Positions 1 to 8,291 are shown, counted from the stretch's first letter. The stretch: 64,000 nt of DNA from Erwinia aphidicola (GCF_014773485.1 NZ_JACXBP010000002.1:372001-436000); one strand, 5' to 3'. Numbers and translations are program-made. Notes: generated by a model not told the origin, from the sequence alone.

Positions 1-13
1 TCATTTTTTTCAT
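1..13 (-). CDS. 5' end of an unidentified gene running off the window
   Basis: On the minus strand an ATG at 13-11 begins a reading frame coding Met-Lys-Lys-Met before the window ends. A purine-rich AAGAGTG lies about 6 nt upstream, a plausible ribosome binding site, and the gene would lie 30 nt downstream of the DUF1120 gene that stops at 43. The lysine-rich opening resembles the start of the signal peptide of the fimbrial subunit at 7705. That it is another fimbrial component is inference; only four codons are visible. Confidence 0.35.
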
Positions 14-42
14 ATTAATCACTCTTTAATTCAGGCGTTGTT

Positions 43-711
43 TCAGAGGTAGACAATGTCAAAGGTCGCGTTGCCGTTGAGCGGGATATTCTCCAGCTTG
101 CCCAGCTCGTCCGCCGGGGAGATAGCCGGGGTGACCTGGATATTCAGCATCACGTTTGAGGCGACCACCGGTGCAGCCGTTACGCTGTCGCTGAAGGCAT
201 TCAGGGTTTCGCTATTACTCCACTCAATGGTGTTGATGCGGGTCCAGCTTGAACCATGGTCATCTGAGCTGACGAAGAAAATATCGGGTTTACTGTTCAG
301 TTGAGATGCCTCGCGGATGGTGCTGATGCGGTAAACCCCCACCAGTTTGTTTTCTCGCGTGGCGCCGAGGCTGAACTGTAGCGCCGGATCGGGCACCCCA
401 TCCAGCGGCGTGCCGGCCAGCTCCGCCACATCCTTCGATTTGATGGAAAACAGCGTTGGGGAGGCACAGCTAACGTTCAGGCTGGTGCTTTTCTGTGACA
501 GCCAGGTCGGCTCATCGCGCTTCAACTCTGAGGCGCGGATCTTGCCCCAGTCCAGCCTGCCGCCGCCCTGAAAATCGATGTTGCACGAAGGAGGTTTAAT
601 CACTCCGCGAATTTCCAGCATGGCGCTGTCTGCTGCCAGCGCGTTTTGGCTCACTGTCACGCTGCAGAGTAAGGCCAGAGCGCAGGAGAGTTTTTTTATC
701 TTCAGTGTCAT
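43..711 (-). CDS. DUF1120 fimbrial-type secreted protein
   Basis: Predicted exported protein of the DUF1120 family, related to the subunits at 3110-3760 and 7058-7705: all share a mature start of the form LEIRGVIKPPSC / LQVKGAISPPSC / LQVSGKLVPSAC, a central SLG(A/T)TR-like stretch, a VTPAI/VTPSV motif and a C-terminal FDIVYL or equivalent. I start at the ATG at 711 because it gives a clean signal peptide (MTLKIKKLSCALALL, then an ALA cleavage site). An in-frame double ATG at 789 has a better Shine-Dalgarno (AGGAAA, 5 nt upstream) and would add 26 residues of unusual character, so the start is uncertain. It probably begins a second small operon continuing past the window edge. Function beyond a likely fimbrial or surface subunit is not known. 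Confidence 0.75.
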   Translation of the reverse strand: MTLKIKKLSCALALLCSVTVSQNALAADSAMLEIRGVIKPPSCNIDFQGGGRLDWGKIRASELKRDEPTWLSQKSTSLNVSCASPTLFSIKSKDVAELAGTPLDGVPDPALQFSLGATRENKLVGVYRISTIREASQLNSKPDIFFVSSDDHGSSWTRINTIEWSNSETLNAFSDSVTAAPVVASNVMLNIQVTPAISPADELGKLENIPLNGNATFDIVYL

Positions 712-814
712 TGTTGTAGTCCGTAACTGAGGGGGGCTATGGCAGTGGGAATACACCGCAATCACCCCAACAAGATTCGCAGCCATCATAGTTTTCCTGT
801 CTGGTAAGTCACTT

Positions 815-994
815 TATTAATCTATTAATCTCTCGCTAAAAGAAGAAAAGCAGTCATTAATGCTGGCTAAAGCGGCATTCACCGCTGTTCCACTCCCCTG
901 CAGCAGGGGCAGACAGGGAAGCTGCAGGTCAGAGAAAAAGGGGCGCTGAGCGTGGCGTTTTTTTGCACAAAATGGAGATTATTAATCGATTAAT
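815..994. repeat. ATTAATC repeats upstream of the DUF1120 gene
   Basis: The 390-base interval between the DUF1120 gene and ppa holds two head-to-tail TATTAATC copies (815-822 and 823-830) and, 150 bases further, a perfect 14-bp palindrome ATTAATCGATTAAT (981-994). Another ATTAATC sits at 14-20, just ahead of the next gene start at 13. Repeated half-sites around a promoter suggest an operator, but no regulator can be named. No open reading frame of note is in this interval. Confidence 0.4.
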
Positions 995-1136
995 CTGCTT
1001 AAAACGGCAGCGCTTAAGCTTTTTTAATCCCTGTAGCGCATCAGCGGCAGCGTTTTTTCTCGCAAACACGGCGCCACCGCGCTCAGGTCTATTCTGAAAG
1101 CCGGAAAAAGGGGGGTGCGTTGCCGGGTGAGATAGC

Positions 1137-1142
1137 TATAAT
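1137..1142 (+). promoter_or_regulatory. -10 element of the ppa promoter
   Basis: A perfect TATAAT lies 36 nt before the ppa start codon. No good TTGACA-like -35 is found 16-18 nt upstream (the TTGCCG at 1120 is only 11 nt away), so the -35 is weak or supplied by another factor. An AAAGGAATC purine stretch at 1167-1176 serves as the ribosome binding site. Confidence 0.5.
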
Positions 1143-1178
1143 ACCTGGCACTTAACTACGCTAATTAAAGGAATCGAA

Positions 1179-1706
1179 ATGAGCCTGAACCACGTTCCTG
1201 CGGGCAAAGACCTGCCAGATGATATCTACGTCGTGATTGAGATCCCAGCGAATGCCTCTCCGATCAAATACGAAGTCGACAAAGAGACTGGCGCGCTGTT
1301 CGTAGACCGCTTCATGGCGACTGCGATGTTCTACCCGTGCAACTACGGTTACATCAACAACACCCTCTCCCTGGATGGTGACCCGGTAGACGTGCTGGTG
1401 CCAACCCCGTACCCACTGCAGCCAGGTTCAGTGATCCGCTGCCGTCCGGTAGGCGTGCTGAAAATGACCGACGAATCGGGTGAAGATGCCAAGGTTGTTG
1501 CCGTTCCACACAGCAAGCTGAGCAAAGAGTATGAGCACATCCAGGATGTGAACGACCTGCCAGAACTGCTGCGCGGCCAGATCACCCACTTCTTCGAGCA
1601 GTACAAAGCGCTGGAAAAAGGGAAATGGGTTAAAGTTGACGGTTGGGAAGGTGTGGCAGCGGCTAAAGCTGAAATTGTTTCTTCTTTCGAGCGTGCAGCA
1701 AAATAA
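1179..1706 (+). CDS. ppa: Inorganic pyrophosphatase
   Basis: Soluble family I inorganic pyrophosphatase: hydrolyses pyrophosphate to two phosphates, pulling forward nucleic acid, protein and coenzyme synthesis in the cytoplasm. The 175-residue length equals that of the E. coli hexameric enzyme. The signature DGDPVDVLV, holding the metal-binding aspartates, is visible near residue 66, and the N-terminal [20 protein letters not shown] is typical. It is monocistronic, with its own -10 upstream and an intrinsic terminator downstream. In E. coli ppa is followed by chpSB and ytfP; here a fimbrial operon occupies that place. Confidence 0.98.
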   Translation: MSLNHVPAGKDLPDDIYVVIEIPANASPIKYEVDKETGALFVDRFMATAMFYPCNYGYINNTLSLDGDPVDVLVPTPYPLQPGSVIRCRPVGVLKMTDESGEDAKVVAVPHSKLSKEYEHIQDVNDLPELLRGQITHFFEQYKALEKGKWVKVDGWEGVAAAKAEIVSSFERAAK

Positions 1707-1742
1707 TCCGTGCAGGAGATGAACTCTCCTCCGCGTTAAATA

Positions 1743-1770
1743 AAAACACCGCTGCGGCGGTGTTTTTTTT
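1743..1770 (+). terminator. Bidirectional terminator after ppa
   Basis: Stem ACACCGC (1746-1752), loop TGCG, stem GCGGTGT (1757-1763), followed on the plus strand by a run of eight T. A-rich sequence on the other side gives a T-tract for the minus strand, so it can also end the convergent fimbrial operon that stops at 1813. Confidence 0.9.
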
Positions 1771-1812
1771 GCTAATCTAACTGTCCCGTTAAAATAAAAA
1801 CAGCCTTCCGCT

Positions 1813-2364
1813 TTAATCGATGAGCGATATCGTAATCGCATTCTCAGGGGAATAATCATCCTGAACGGCAAACAGACTGTTGCTAAATACCGGATGCAGT
1901 TTCAGGGTAAAACTGAGATGCTGCCCAGCCGGGTTGATAATAATCTGACTGCCCGGCAATAATTTTGCCGTACTCTTACTTTGCGCTTCATCGCTGCGCA
2001 GCCACGGCGATCGTTCAATAAACTGACTGGCATGTTTGTCGAGCACCAGCGCTGAAATAGCCACCTCGAGATTTCCATCACGGCCAAAAGAGAACTGCTG
2101 CGGGTTGCTGCCGTTGCGCCCGCTAAATGCCAGTTTCATCTCCCGGGGGGCATCGCAATCCACGCTGACCTGCACTTCACGTGCCGGTAGTTCAATCCGG
2201 CTGGTGCTGTCTGGCATAATCTGTTTATTCAGCTGGCCATAATCCAGCTGTAAAGTACTGCTGCTGATAGTACAGGCTGCTGCGGCCCCCAGCGGAGTGA
2301 GCAGCAGGGCAGCAGCCAGCGCGCGCCTTGCCAGCTGACGCATCTGAATTTTTCTTTTAATCAC
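1813..2364 (-). CDS. Small fimbrial-type secreted protein, last gene of the operon
   Basis: About 183 residues with an N-terminal signal peptide (hydrophobic segment AAALLLTPLG, then AAAA before the mature start CTISSS). I choose the GTG at 2364 because GGGAGGAAAA lies directly before it; the ATG at 2388 lies inside the chaperone gene and the ATG at 2343 is too far from the Shine-Dalgarno. The mature protein has two cysteines (CTIS and VDCDAP), a layout usual for pilin-fold proteins with one disulphide, and a central SFGRDG segment like the SLG of the DUF1120 subunits. It overlaps the upstream chaperone by 8 nt, so the two are translationally coupled and it is probably that chaperone's client. 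It may be a tip or minor subunit; this is inference. Confidence 0.75.
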   Translation of the reverse strand: MIKRKIQMRQLARRALAAALLLTPLGAAAACTISSSTLQLDYGQLNKQIMPDSTSRIELPAREVQVSVDCDAPREMKLAFSGRNGSNPQQFSFGRDGNLEVAISALVLDKHASQFIERSPWLRSDEAQSKSTAKLLPGSQIIINPAGQHLSFTLKLHPVFSNSLFAVQDDYSPENAITISLID

Positions 2365-3085
2365 TTTTCCTCCCTGATGTTTGCGCATGCGCTGCCCCGC
2401 TAACGATCAGCCGAAACTTTCCGGCGACGTAGCCATACTTTGACAGGCTCTGAATCTCCAGCTGGCGCGTCTCTGACCTTCCCTGCCCGGCCAGCGTGAT
2501 GACCTCCCCGGGCAGCAGATAGCTTTTATCCAGCGTCACTGTTTTCTGCTGCGGCAGCAGCGTGATGCTCTGCGCCAGGCGAACCACGTAGCGGCCGCTA
2601 TTTTCGATGCGCAGATCGCCATTGACCGTCCTGCAGCGCAGCATCTTCCACGGATCCGCCAGCATGGGCAGAGCCGCCGGATGGACGATCACCGGCAGAT
2701 CCTGGCGCAGATTGACCGCCACGCGATCCGCGTCGATCGGCACCAGCGGGATCCCCTCAACGATCATCCTTTTCAGGTGCTCATGCGTCAGCGCTGCGCG
2801 GGTATTGAGTAGAAAGCGCACGCGCTGCGTCTCGCCAGCCGCCAGCCGGGTCACCGGTTGCGTGACCAGCAGCTGCGGACCCCGATCGTCCGGCAGATCG
2901 TAGATTTTCACATACAGCAGGGCGTCCACATCGCTGGTATTGGTCACGTTCAGGCTGCCGCCCTGCGCCGCCTCCTGGATCAGCACCATCGAGCTGGCCG
3001 GGCGCATAATGGATGCTTCTGCTGCGCCCGCCCCCAGCAGCGCAGTCAGGCAGAGGGTTAGCGCACTGAATCGATTGAATTTCAC
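2357..3085 (-). CDS. Periplasmic fimbrial chaperone (PapD/FimC family), second copy
   Basis: Pilus assembly chaperone, 242 residues, that would hold subunits in the periplasm by donor-strand complementation. Signal peptide is residues 1-24 (ending AEAS). The G1-strand type signature is visible in LAAGETQRVRFLLNTR and the N-terminal domain carries the LNVTNTSDVDALLYVKIYDL pattern also found in the chaperone at 6269-6982; the two are clear paralogues. The start codon is GTG. It sits 24 nt after the DUF1120 subunit stop at 3110 and overlaps the final gene. Two chaperones serving one usher suggests each handles different subunits, an inference from gene order. Confidence 0.88.
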   Translation of the reverse strand: MKFNRFSALTLCLTALLGAGAAEASIMRPASSMVLIQEAAQGGSLNVTNTSDVDALLYVKIYDLPDDRGPQLLVTQPVTRLAAGETQRVRFLLNTRAALTHEHLKRMIVEGIPLVPIDADRVAVNLRQDLPVIVHPAALPMLADPWKMLRCRTVNGDLRIENSGRYVVRLAQSITLLPQQKTVTLDKSYLLPGEVITLAGQGRSETRQLEIQSLSKYGYVAGKFRLIVSGAAHAQTSGRKSD

Positions 3086-3109
3086 GGGTTGCGGTTACCG
3101 TTAGTTGCG

Positions 3110-3760
3110 CTACAGATAGACTAAATCGAAGGTGGTGCTGCCGGCCAGGGTGACGCTGTCGTCAAAATCCAGCGCCTGCCGTGCCGCCACCGAGGGGGTA
3201 ACGCGCAGCGTAAAGACCGCCGTTTTCGCCGGCAGTGGCTGCGGGTTAGCGCCGTCAGAAAAGGCGATCAGCTGCTCACCCGACGTGGTCCAGCTCAGCT
3301 CGTCCTGCACCGGCTGCCAGGTTTTACCCCTGTCGTCGGAACTCATCAGTGCCGCCATCTTTTTCCCATCCACCAGGCAGCTGCTGGCCGCGCTGCGAAT
3401 GGTGTAACTGCCAATCGCTTTGCCTGTGCGGGTGGTGCCCAGGCTGAACCGGGTGGCATCGCCGCTGCCTGCCTCTGCCGCTCGGGCGGCAATATCCTTA
3501 GCGCGCAGCGCGAACAGGGTAGCGGTTTCGCAGCTGACGTTAAGATGGGTGGTGCGCGCAGGCAGCGTGGTGGCATGGGTGGTTGACAGCGACGCGCTGT
3601 TAATCTGCTGCCAGTCAAGCACCCCCTGCTGGTCAATGGTCAGATCGCACGAGGGTGGCGAGATCGCCCCTTTTACCTGCAGCGTGAGCTGCGTATCGGC
3701 GTGCGCGGTTGAAGCGGTAATCAGCGTGCTGAGCAGTAAAGTGCGGCTCACTATTTTCAT
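3110..3760 (-). CDS. DUF1120 fimbrial subunit
   Basis: Predicted 216-residue exported fimbrial subunit of the DUF1120 family. I place the start at the ATG at 3760: GGAGGAACAGG precedes it and it begins a normal signal peptide (MKIVSRTLLLSTLITASTAHA). An upstream in-frame ATG at 3844 would extend into the end of the usher gene and add 28 charged residues, so it is rejected. The mature part starts LTLQVKGAISPPSCDL and ends with TFDLVYL, the aromatic-rich C-terminus expected of a chaperone-bound subunit. It is clearly similar to the protein at 43-711 (both have FALRAKDI/FSIKSKDV and SSDDRGKTW/SSDDHGSSW), suggesting duplication across ppa. Confidence 0.82.
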   Translation of the reverse strand: MKIVSRTLLLSTLITASTAHADTQLTLQVKGAISPPSCDLTIDQQGVLDWQQINSASLSTTHATTLPARTTHLNVSCETATLFALRAKDIAARAAEAGSGDATRFSLGTTRTGKAIGSYTIRSAASSCLVDGKKMAALMSSDDRGKTWQPVQDELSWTTSGEQLIAFSDGANPQPLPAKTAVFTLRVTPSVAARQALDFDDSVTLAGSTTFDLVYL

Positions 3761-3785
3761 CCTGTTCCTCCCTGGTTGATGGTAT

Positions 3786-6263
3786 TCAGACGCAGACGCC
3801 GCTGATTTTCTGGAAAGGCGCATCCTGCGACTTATCGTCTTCAAGCTGATAGGAGAAGCTGCACTGCTGCTGTTTATCGGCTATTTCAATATGCAGCGTG
3901 GCTTTTTCCGGCGAATTTTCGAGATAAACGGTGCCGTCATCGATCGCCATGGTTAACAGCTTATTGTTTTCATCTCTCACCATGCTGCCGCGCGGCAGCG
4001 GTTTGCCGTCGCTGAGCTGCAGCGTCAGCAGCAGCCGGCGCGTGGTCAGCACGGAGAAGTTGATCCGCTTGACCGCCCCGCGCGCCAGGTTGACGCTACG
4101 GTGGCCGTTGCTGACATCGCTGCGCTTCGGCAGCGTTTCGGTGTTCAAATCCAGCCCGCTCTCTCTCCACGCCTGCAGGTTGGGCGCCAGCGCCAGCCCG
4201 CGCCAGTCGGTCCAGCTGGTGCCGCCTGGGGTGCTTATCTCAACGTTGGCCAGCGGTTCATTCAGCGCAATCAGGCCAAACGTCTGGCCGACCGGATGAG
4301 ACGAGAACAGCAGATGGCGGTCGATCAGCGCCATACTCCCGCTGCCGTTCTGCGAGTAACTGCTTGAACCGCCGCCGCTCTGCTGGGTAGTCACCCCCAT
4401 CATGGTGTAGTGCAGGTTGGCATTAACCCCGCCCTGCACCGACTGCCTGCGCTGCTGCAGATCGCGTTCGGTTGACAGCGCGTAGCTCATATTATTGTTA
4501 AGCGCCCCCTGCGTCTGGGCGCCAAGCTGGCTGGACCTGGCACTGCTGCGGTAATAGCTGCTGAGCTGCTGCTGCCCCAGCGGCAGCGTCAGGTTAACCG
4601 ACAGCTGTTTATCGCCAGAGCCGCCGCTGCTGCGCGCATAGCTGACAGACAGCATCGCCCTGCTGATATTTCTGCTCCAGCTCAGCATGTTGTAACGCGT
4701 GGTACCGTGCCCGGCGCCAAAGCTGGTGCTTTCAGAGTGGCTGAGGGAAACACTCCCCAGTACCGGTAGCGACAGGCTGGCCGACAGCGAGTACTGGGTG
4801 TTTTCCAGGTCGCGAACGCCGTTGCGCCAGCGACTGCGACTGCTGGCTTCACTGAGTGTTAAATAGTTCGGCGTGTTCTTAGTCACGCTGCCGCTGAGCG
4901 ACAGCAGCGCGGAGAGCCGGTAGCTGGCAGACAATGAGAGCCGGCCGCTGCGCACCTTGCTGTAGCTGTCGTTGGTCGCCATGATCTGCGCCGCCAGCTG
5001 AAACCCCTGCAGCAGCTGGCCGCTGACCGCCATTGCCAGCGACTGGTACTTTTTCGCCAGCATGATGCCGTTTTGTGCCGAGAGGCGCGCCGTCGGCTGC
5101 CAGCTCTTATTCAGGGTGAAGATAGCCGGCACTTGCTGGCCCTGGCTGCCGGTGTCACGCAATTTACCCAGCGCCAGCGAAAATCCGCGTGGCGCAGGGC
5201 TGCTAAACGCCATCAGCTGACTGGCGGGCACGCTGAAGTGCTGCTGCCGACCGTCGGTTTCCAGCACGCTGACGTCAAGATCGCTGTTGCGGTTGGTCAG
5301 CGGAATATTACGCAGGTGAAACGGGCCAGCCGGTACCAGGGTGTTATAAATGACCACGCCATACTGGCGCACTTCGACGCGCGCCTGCGGCGTACTGGCA
5401 ATGCCCTCGACCATGACGCCGCTCTCCTCCTGCTGTTCGAAGCCATTATCAGGGATCAGCTGTACCCCGTTAATGTCGCCGACGGCAAACAGCGTATCGC
5501 TGACGCTAATCTGGCCAAACTGCAGCCGCTGCTGCCAGCGGGCAAGGGTGCGCTCAGCATAGAGAGAGCTGACGCTGGCACTGTTTACCCCATCACTCTG
5601 GCTCAGCTGCTGATAGCTGCGCACCATCCAGCCGCCGAGATTGAGGCCATCCTCCAGCGTCAGATAGCTGTAGCGGTTGCGGCCGCTGCGGCCGACGTTG
5701 AGGGTATTAAAGTAGCTGTAGTTAAGCAGCGCCCCGGCGCCCCCGGTTTCGCTGCTGTTCGCCCGCTCAGCAGGGGCTAGCCAGCTTTGCGGTACCACAA
5801 TACTGGCTGACAGCGTGGCGGGCTCGGACCGGGTGGTGATATGCGGGTCGTGCTTTACCCAGGCAAAGCAGCCCTGCGGCGGCATCTTTTCCACGGGTTT
5901 TAACCCCAGCTGCGCGATCAGCTGTGGGGTAAAACAGAGATCCCCGCCGGCATTTACCGTGACGCTGAAGGTACCTTTAAACTCACCGTTAACGCTAAGA
6001 TCGAGGACATTTTCGCCAGCAGGAAAGCGCGCGTTGTTATCCAGTATGCCCAGCTGGGCGGGGTCGATGCCGCGCGCTTTCAGTAGTTTTACCGCCAGCG
6101 ACTCCTGGTCTGTGGCTGCGCTTTTGTTGTCATCCGGCTCGCGCGCCAGCGGCGGTGGCGTTTTATTCAGCGGCGGCAGCGCCACATTGCTCAGCACCTC
6201 TGCCGGCAGCGCCAGCAGAACCAGAACGCAGAGCGGTGCCGGCCTCAGAGAACAGGACGACAT
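3786..6263 (-). CDS. Outer-membrane fimbrial usher (FimD/PapC family)
   Basis: Usher protein of 825 residues, the outer-membrane pore through which chaperone-subunit complexes are assembled and secreted. A signal peptide covers roughly residues 1-25. The order expected of ushers is present: N-terminal periplasmic domain (roughly 60-170, with FSVTVNAGGDLCFTPQLIAQLGL), central beta-barrel with plug (NYSYFNTLNVGRSGRNRYSY; RQYGVVIYNTLVPAGPFHLRN), and C-terminal domains ending in a cysteine pair (QQCSFSYQL and SGVCV). It lies 5 nt after chaperone 1 and 25 nt before the next subunit. It is the only usher in the locus, so it must serve all subunits here. Confidence 0.93.
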   Translation of the reverse strand: MSSCSLRPAPLCVLVLLALPAEVLSNVALPPLNKTPPPLAREPDDNKSAATDQESLAVKLLKARGIDPAQLGILDNNARFPAGENVLDLSVNGEFKGTFSVTVNAGGDLCFTPQLIAQLGLKPVEKMPPQGCFAWVKHDPHITTRSEPATLSASIVVPQSWLAPAERANSSETGGAGALLNYSYFNTLNVGRSGRNRYSYLTLEDGLNLGGWMVRSYQQLSQSDGVNSASVSSLYAERTLARWQQRLQFGQISVSDTLFAVGDINGVQLIPDNGFEQQEESGVMVEGIASTPQARVEVRQYGVVIYNTLVPAGPFHLRNIPLTNRNSDLDVSVLETDGRQQHFSVPASQLMAFSSPAPRGFSLALGKLRDTGSQGQQVPAIFTLNKSWQPTARLSAQNGIMLAKKYQSLAMAVSGQLLQGFQLAAQIMATNDSYSKVRSGRLSLSASYRLSALLSLSGSVTKNTPNYLTLSEASSRSRWRNGVRDLENTQYSLSASLSLPVLGSVSLSHSESTSFGAGHGTTRYNMLSWSRNISRAMLSVSYARSSGGSGDKQLSVNLTLPLGQQQLSSYYRSSARSSQLGAQTQGALNNNMSYALSTERDLQQRRQSVQGGVNANLHYTMMGVTTQQSGGGSSSYSQNGSGSMALIDRHLLFSSHPVGQTFGLIALNEPLANVEISTPGGTSWTDWRGLALAPNLQAWRESGLDLNTETLPKRSDVSNGHRSVNLARGAVKRINFSVLTTRRLLLTLQLSDGKPLPRGSMVRDENNKLLTMAIDDGTVYLENSPEKATLHIEIADKQQQCSFSYQLEDDKSQDAPFQKISGVCV

Positions 6264-6268
6264 GGTAG

Positions 6269-6982
6269 TCAGCTGCCGTGGCTGACGGGCATGTCAACCT
6301 TGCCGATTTCAAACCCGTACTGCGAGAGGGTCTCAAAGCGCACCTTGCTCACATTGGCCAGAGCTTTGGCATCAGATACCACTACAGCCAGCGTCTCGCC
6401 CGGCAGCAGGTAGCTTTTCGTTATTTTGCCTTTTTGCCCGCCGGGAAGTAGCGCAATATCTTGTCCAAGCCTGATGACGTAAGCCGAGGCGTTGTGAACC
6501 GTCATTTTTCCGCCGCCCACCGACCATGCCAGCGCTTTCCACGGGTCGGCGGCAGCTGCCAGCGCACGCGGACGAATAATCAGCGGGAGATCCTGGCGCA
6601 CGTTGATACTGACCGTATTTTTTCCGGACTCTGAAACTAAAGGAAGCCCTTCAAACGTGACCCGTTTTATATGCTCCACGCTTAGCGGCTGCTGGCTTGA
6701 CAGCACAAAGCGCACCCGCTGGGTCTTCCCTGCGCCAACCCGTACTACCGGCTGGGTAACCACCACCTGCGGCTGCTTATCGTCATCCAGATCGGTGACT
6801 TTGACATACAGCAATGCCTCCCGATCGTCCGTATTGGTCACATTAATACTGCCGCCGCCCTTCTCCTCATCAATTAATATCATGGAGGTTTGCGGCTGCA
6901 TCACAGCGAAGGCAGAATGAAAAAATAGCAGTGAAACGAGTGAAAATAATAGCGGAGGAAAAATTTTAAGCAAAATATTCAT
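6269..6982 (-). CDS. Periplasmic fimbrial chaperone (PapD/FimC family), first copy
   Basis: Pilus chaperone of 237 residues with a signal peptide of about 26 residues ending AFA. Conserved pieces include MILIDEEKGGGSINVTNTD, the TQPVVRVGAGKTQRVRF segment before the G1 strand, and LPLIIRPRALAAAADPWK in the F1-G1 region. It is a paralogue of the chaperone at 2357-3085 but richer in A/T codons. It comes second in the operon, 75 nt after the major subunit and 5 nt before the usher, the usual place for the chaperone serving the main shaft subunit. Confidence 0.92.
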   Translation of the reverse strand: MNILLKIFPPLLFSLVSLLFFHSAFAVMQPQTSMILIDEEKGGGSINVTNTDDREALLYVKVTDLDDDKQPQVVVTQPVVRVGAGKTQRVRFVLSSQQPLSVEHIKRVTFEGLPLVSESGKNTVSINVRQDLPLIIRPRALAAAADPWKALAWSVGGGKMTVHNASAYVIRLGQDIALLPGGQKGKITKSYLLPGETLAVVVSDAKALANVSKVRFETLSQYGFEIGKVDMPVSHGS

Positions 6983-7057
6983 CCTTGATGCTTAATCTGA
7001 TAAAAAGCCACCGGCCCACCAGCCTGAGCTGAACTGTTTTGCCGGTGGCATGATTAA

Positions 7058-7705
7058 TTATAAGTAGATAATATCAACCGACGCGATACCATTAAGTTCG
7101 GCTTCCTGCACATTGCCAATGTCCTTAAGGGCATTAATAGTTGGAGTAACAGTCATGCTGAAAAGCTTATTGGTAGCCGCCGCATGACCATTTTCCTCCG
7201 TCGAACCCATATCAAAGCCTGCTGTTTTAATCACGCTGGCATTTGACATTAACACTTCTGAAATTCCCTGCACCGGTAGGAATAGGCCATTTTCCTGACG
7301 TAAGGCAAAGGAAACAGGAGGCTTGCCGTCTACCTGGCTTGCCTTAGGATCCAGTCTCAGCGCGTAGCTTCCCAGCTGCACGTTGCCTTTTTTACCCAGT
7401 GAAAACGACGCACTGTCCTCGCCACCTGAAAGATCGGAGAATTTAATGCCCGTCTTCATGGCCGCCGGACACTTCAACGTGATGTTGATTGTCTGCGATT
7501 TATCTTTCAGTTCGGTGGCTTTATCTTGGTTAAGGCTGCTGATATCGATATCACCAAAAGTAACGCCTTGACCACCGGTGCTGATTTCGCAAGCAGACGG
7601 GACAAGCTTGCCGCTCACCTGCAGATTTACCGATGAGTTGGCCATAGCCTGGCCAGAAGCGATAACGACGAGGATTGATGCGGCAAGCGCAGTCATTTTT
7701 TTCAT
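7058..7705 (-). CDS. DUF1120 fimbrial major subunit (first gene of operon)
   Basis: A 215-residue exported protein with signal peptide MKKMTALAASILVVIASGQAMA. The mature chain begins NSSVNLQVSGKLVPSACEI, has a second cysteine in ITLKCPAAM (one likely disulphide), the SFSLGKKGNVQLGSYALRL centre and ends SVDIIYL. As first gene of the six-gene operon, with the longest upstream region, it is the best candidate for the main shaft subunit, though this is inferred from position. Its base composition is less GC-rich than the downstream fimbrial genes. DUF1120 proteins also occur in the yhc-type chaperone/usher locus of E. coli; their structures and receptors are poorly known. Confidence 0.85.
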   Translation of the reverse strand: MKKMTALAASILVVIASGQAMANSSVNLQVSGKLVPSACEISTGGQGVTFGDIDISSLNQDKATELKDKSQTINITLKCPAAMKTGIKFSDLSGGEDSASFSLGKKGNVQLGSYALRLDPKASQVDGKPPVSFALRQENGLFLPVQGISEVLMSNASVIKTAGFDMGSTEENGHAAATNKLFSMTVTPTINALKDIGNVQEAELNGIASVDIIYL

Positions 7706-8253
7706 TGCAATAGTCCTTTATTTTAAACATTGTGACCTGACCACACGCAGATAATGCGGCAGTATCAGTCTGGAAATAATCAGCAGTTAAGCACCAACAA
7801 CCGATGCTTAGCGCTGACCATCAGGCGCGTTCCTTTCCTAAAAATAAGAAACAGAACACCTTTAATACACCTAAAGCCTTAAAGCTTACAAATGTATTCA
7901 AGGTGTTTCATTTACCAAAAGGCTCCTATTTAAAATGATTAATGGAAATTCAATTCCAAAAATAAGGCGAATAATACCTACTAAGTTAATCGTGGCGTAT
8001 AATATCATGCCAGCTTATTAAATCCACAGACCACTCCTCGACAGGCAGGAAAATAATAAATACTACAAAAAAAAGCTTTTTAATTAGAATTTAATATCGC
8101 AATAAGCAGTCATTATTAATAACGCGATACGAATGATATCTCTGCTGCTTTACCCATAGTTAAAACCCCCTTATAAACGGAAAAAAAACAATCATATATC
8201 CCACTAATTTCTAAACCAGTTTCACTGGATAAACTAAGGCCCGGATAACAGGC
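7706..8253 (-). promoter_or_regulatory. AT-rich control region of the fimbrial operon
   Basis: This 548-base gap contains no credible gene and is strongly AT-rich compared with its surroundings, as is common for H-NS-bound fimbrial promoters. Its clearest element is a long inverted repeat, AACACCTTTAATACA (7855-7869) against TGTATTCAAGGTGTT (7893-7907), matching at 14 of 15 positions, with a small AAGC/GCTT hairpin in the 23-base spacer. It lies about 150-190 bases ahead of the first fimbrial gene. The spacer is far too short for a fimS-like invertible switch. Confidence 0.5.
7855..7907. repeat. Long inverted repeat ahead of the fimbrial operon
   Basis: Two 15-base arms (7855-7869 and 7893-7907) are complementary at 14 positions and enclose 23 bases with a nested AAGC/GCTT pairing. 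If transcribed it would form a stable leader hairpin; as DNA it could be a cruciform or a two-site operator. There is no T-tract, so it is not a standard terminator. Confidence 0.6.
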
Positions 8254-8285
8254 AAAAAAAACACCGCTCGAAAGCGGTGTTTTTT
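8254..8285. terminator. Bidirectional terminator between ytfP and the fimbrial locus
   Basis: Perfect stem ACACCGCT (8261-8268), loop CGAA, AGCGGTGT (8273-8280). Seven A on the left give a T-tract on the minus strand, ending the tamAB-ytfP operon; T residues follow on the plus strand. The stem core resembles that of the ppa terminator. Confidence 0.9.
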
Positions 8286-8291
8286 GGGGGG

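Noticed and set aside
1120..1125. TTGCCG as the -35 of ppa
   Set aside because: Only 11 bases separate it from the TATAAT, too short for sigma-70.
7706..8253. A fimS-like invertible promoter
   Set aside because: The inverted arms are only 23 bases apart, too close for site-specific inversion, and there is no FimB/FimE-type recombinase in the window.
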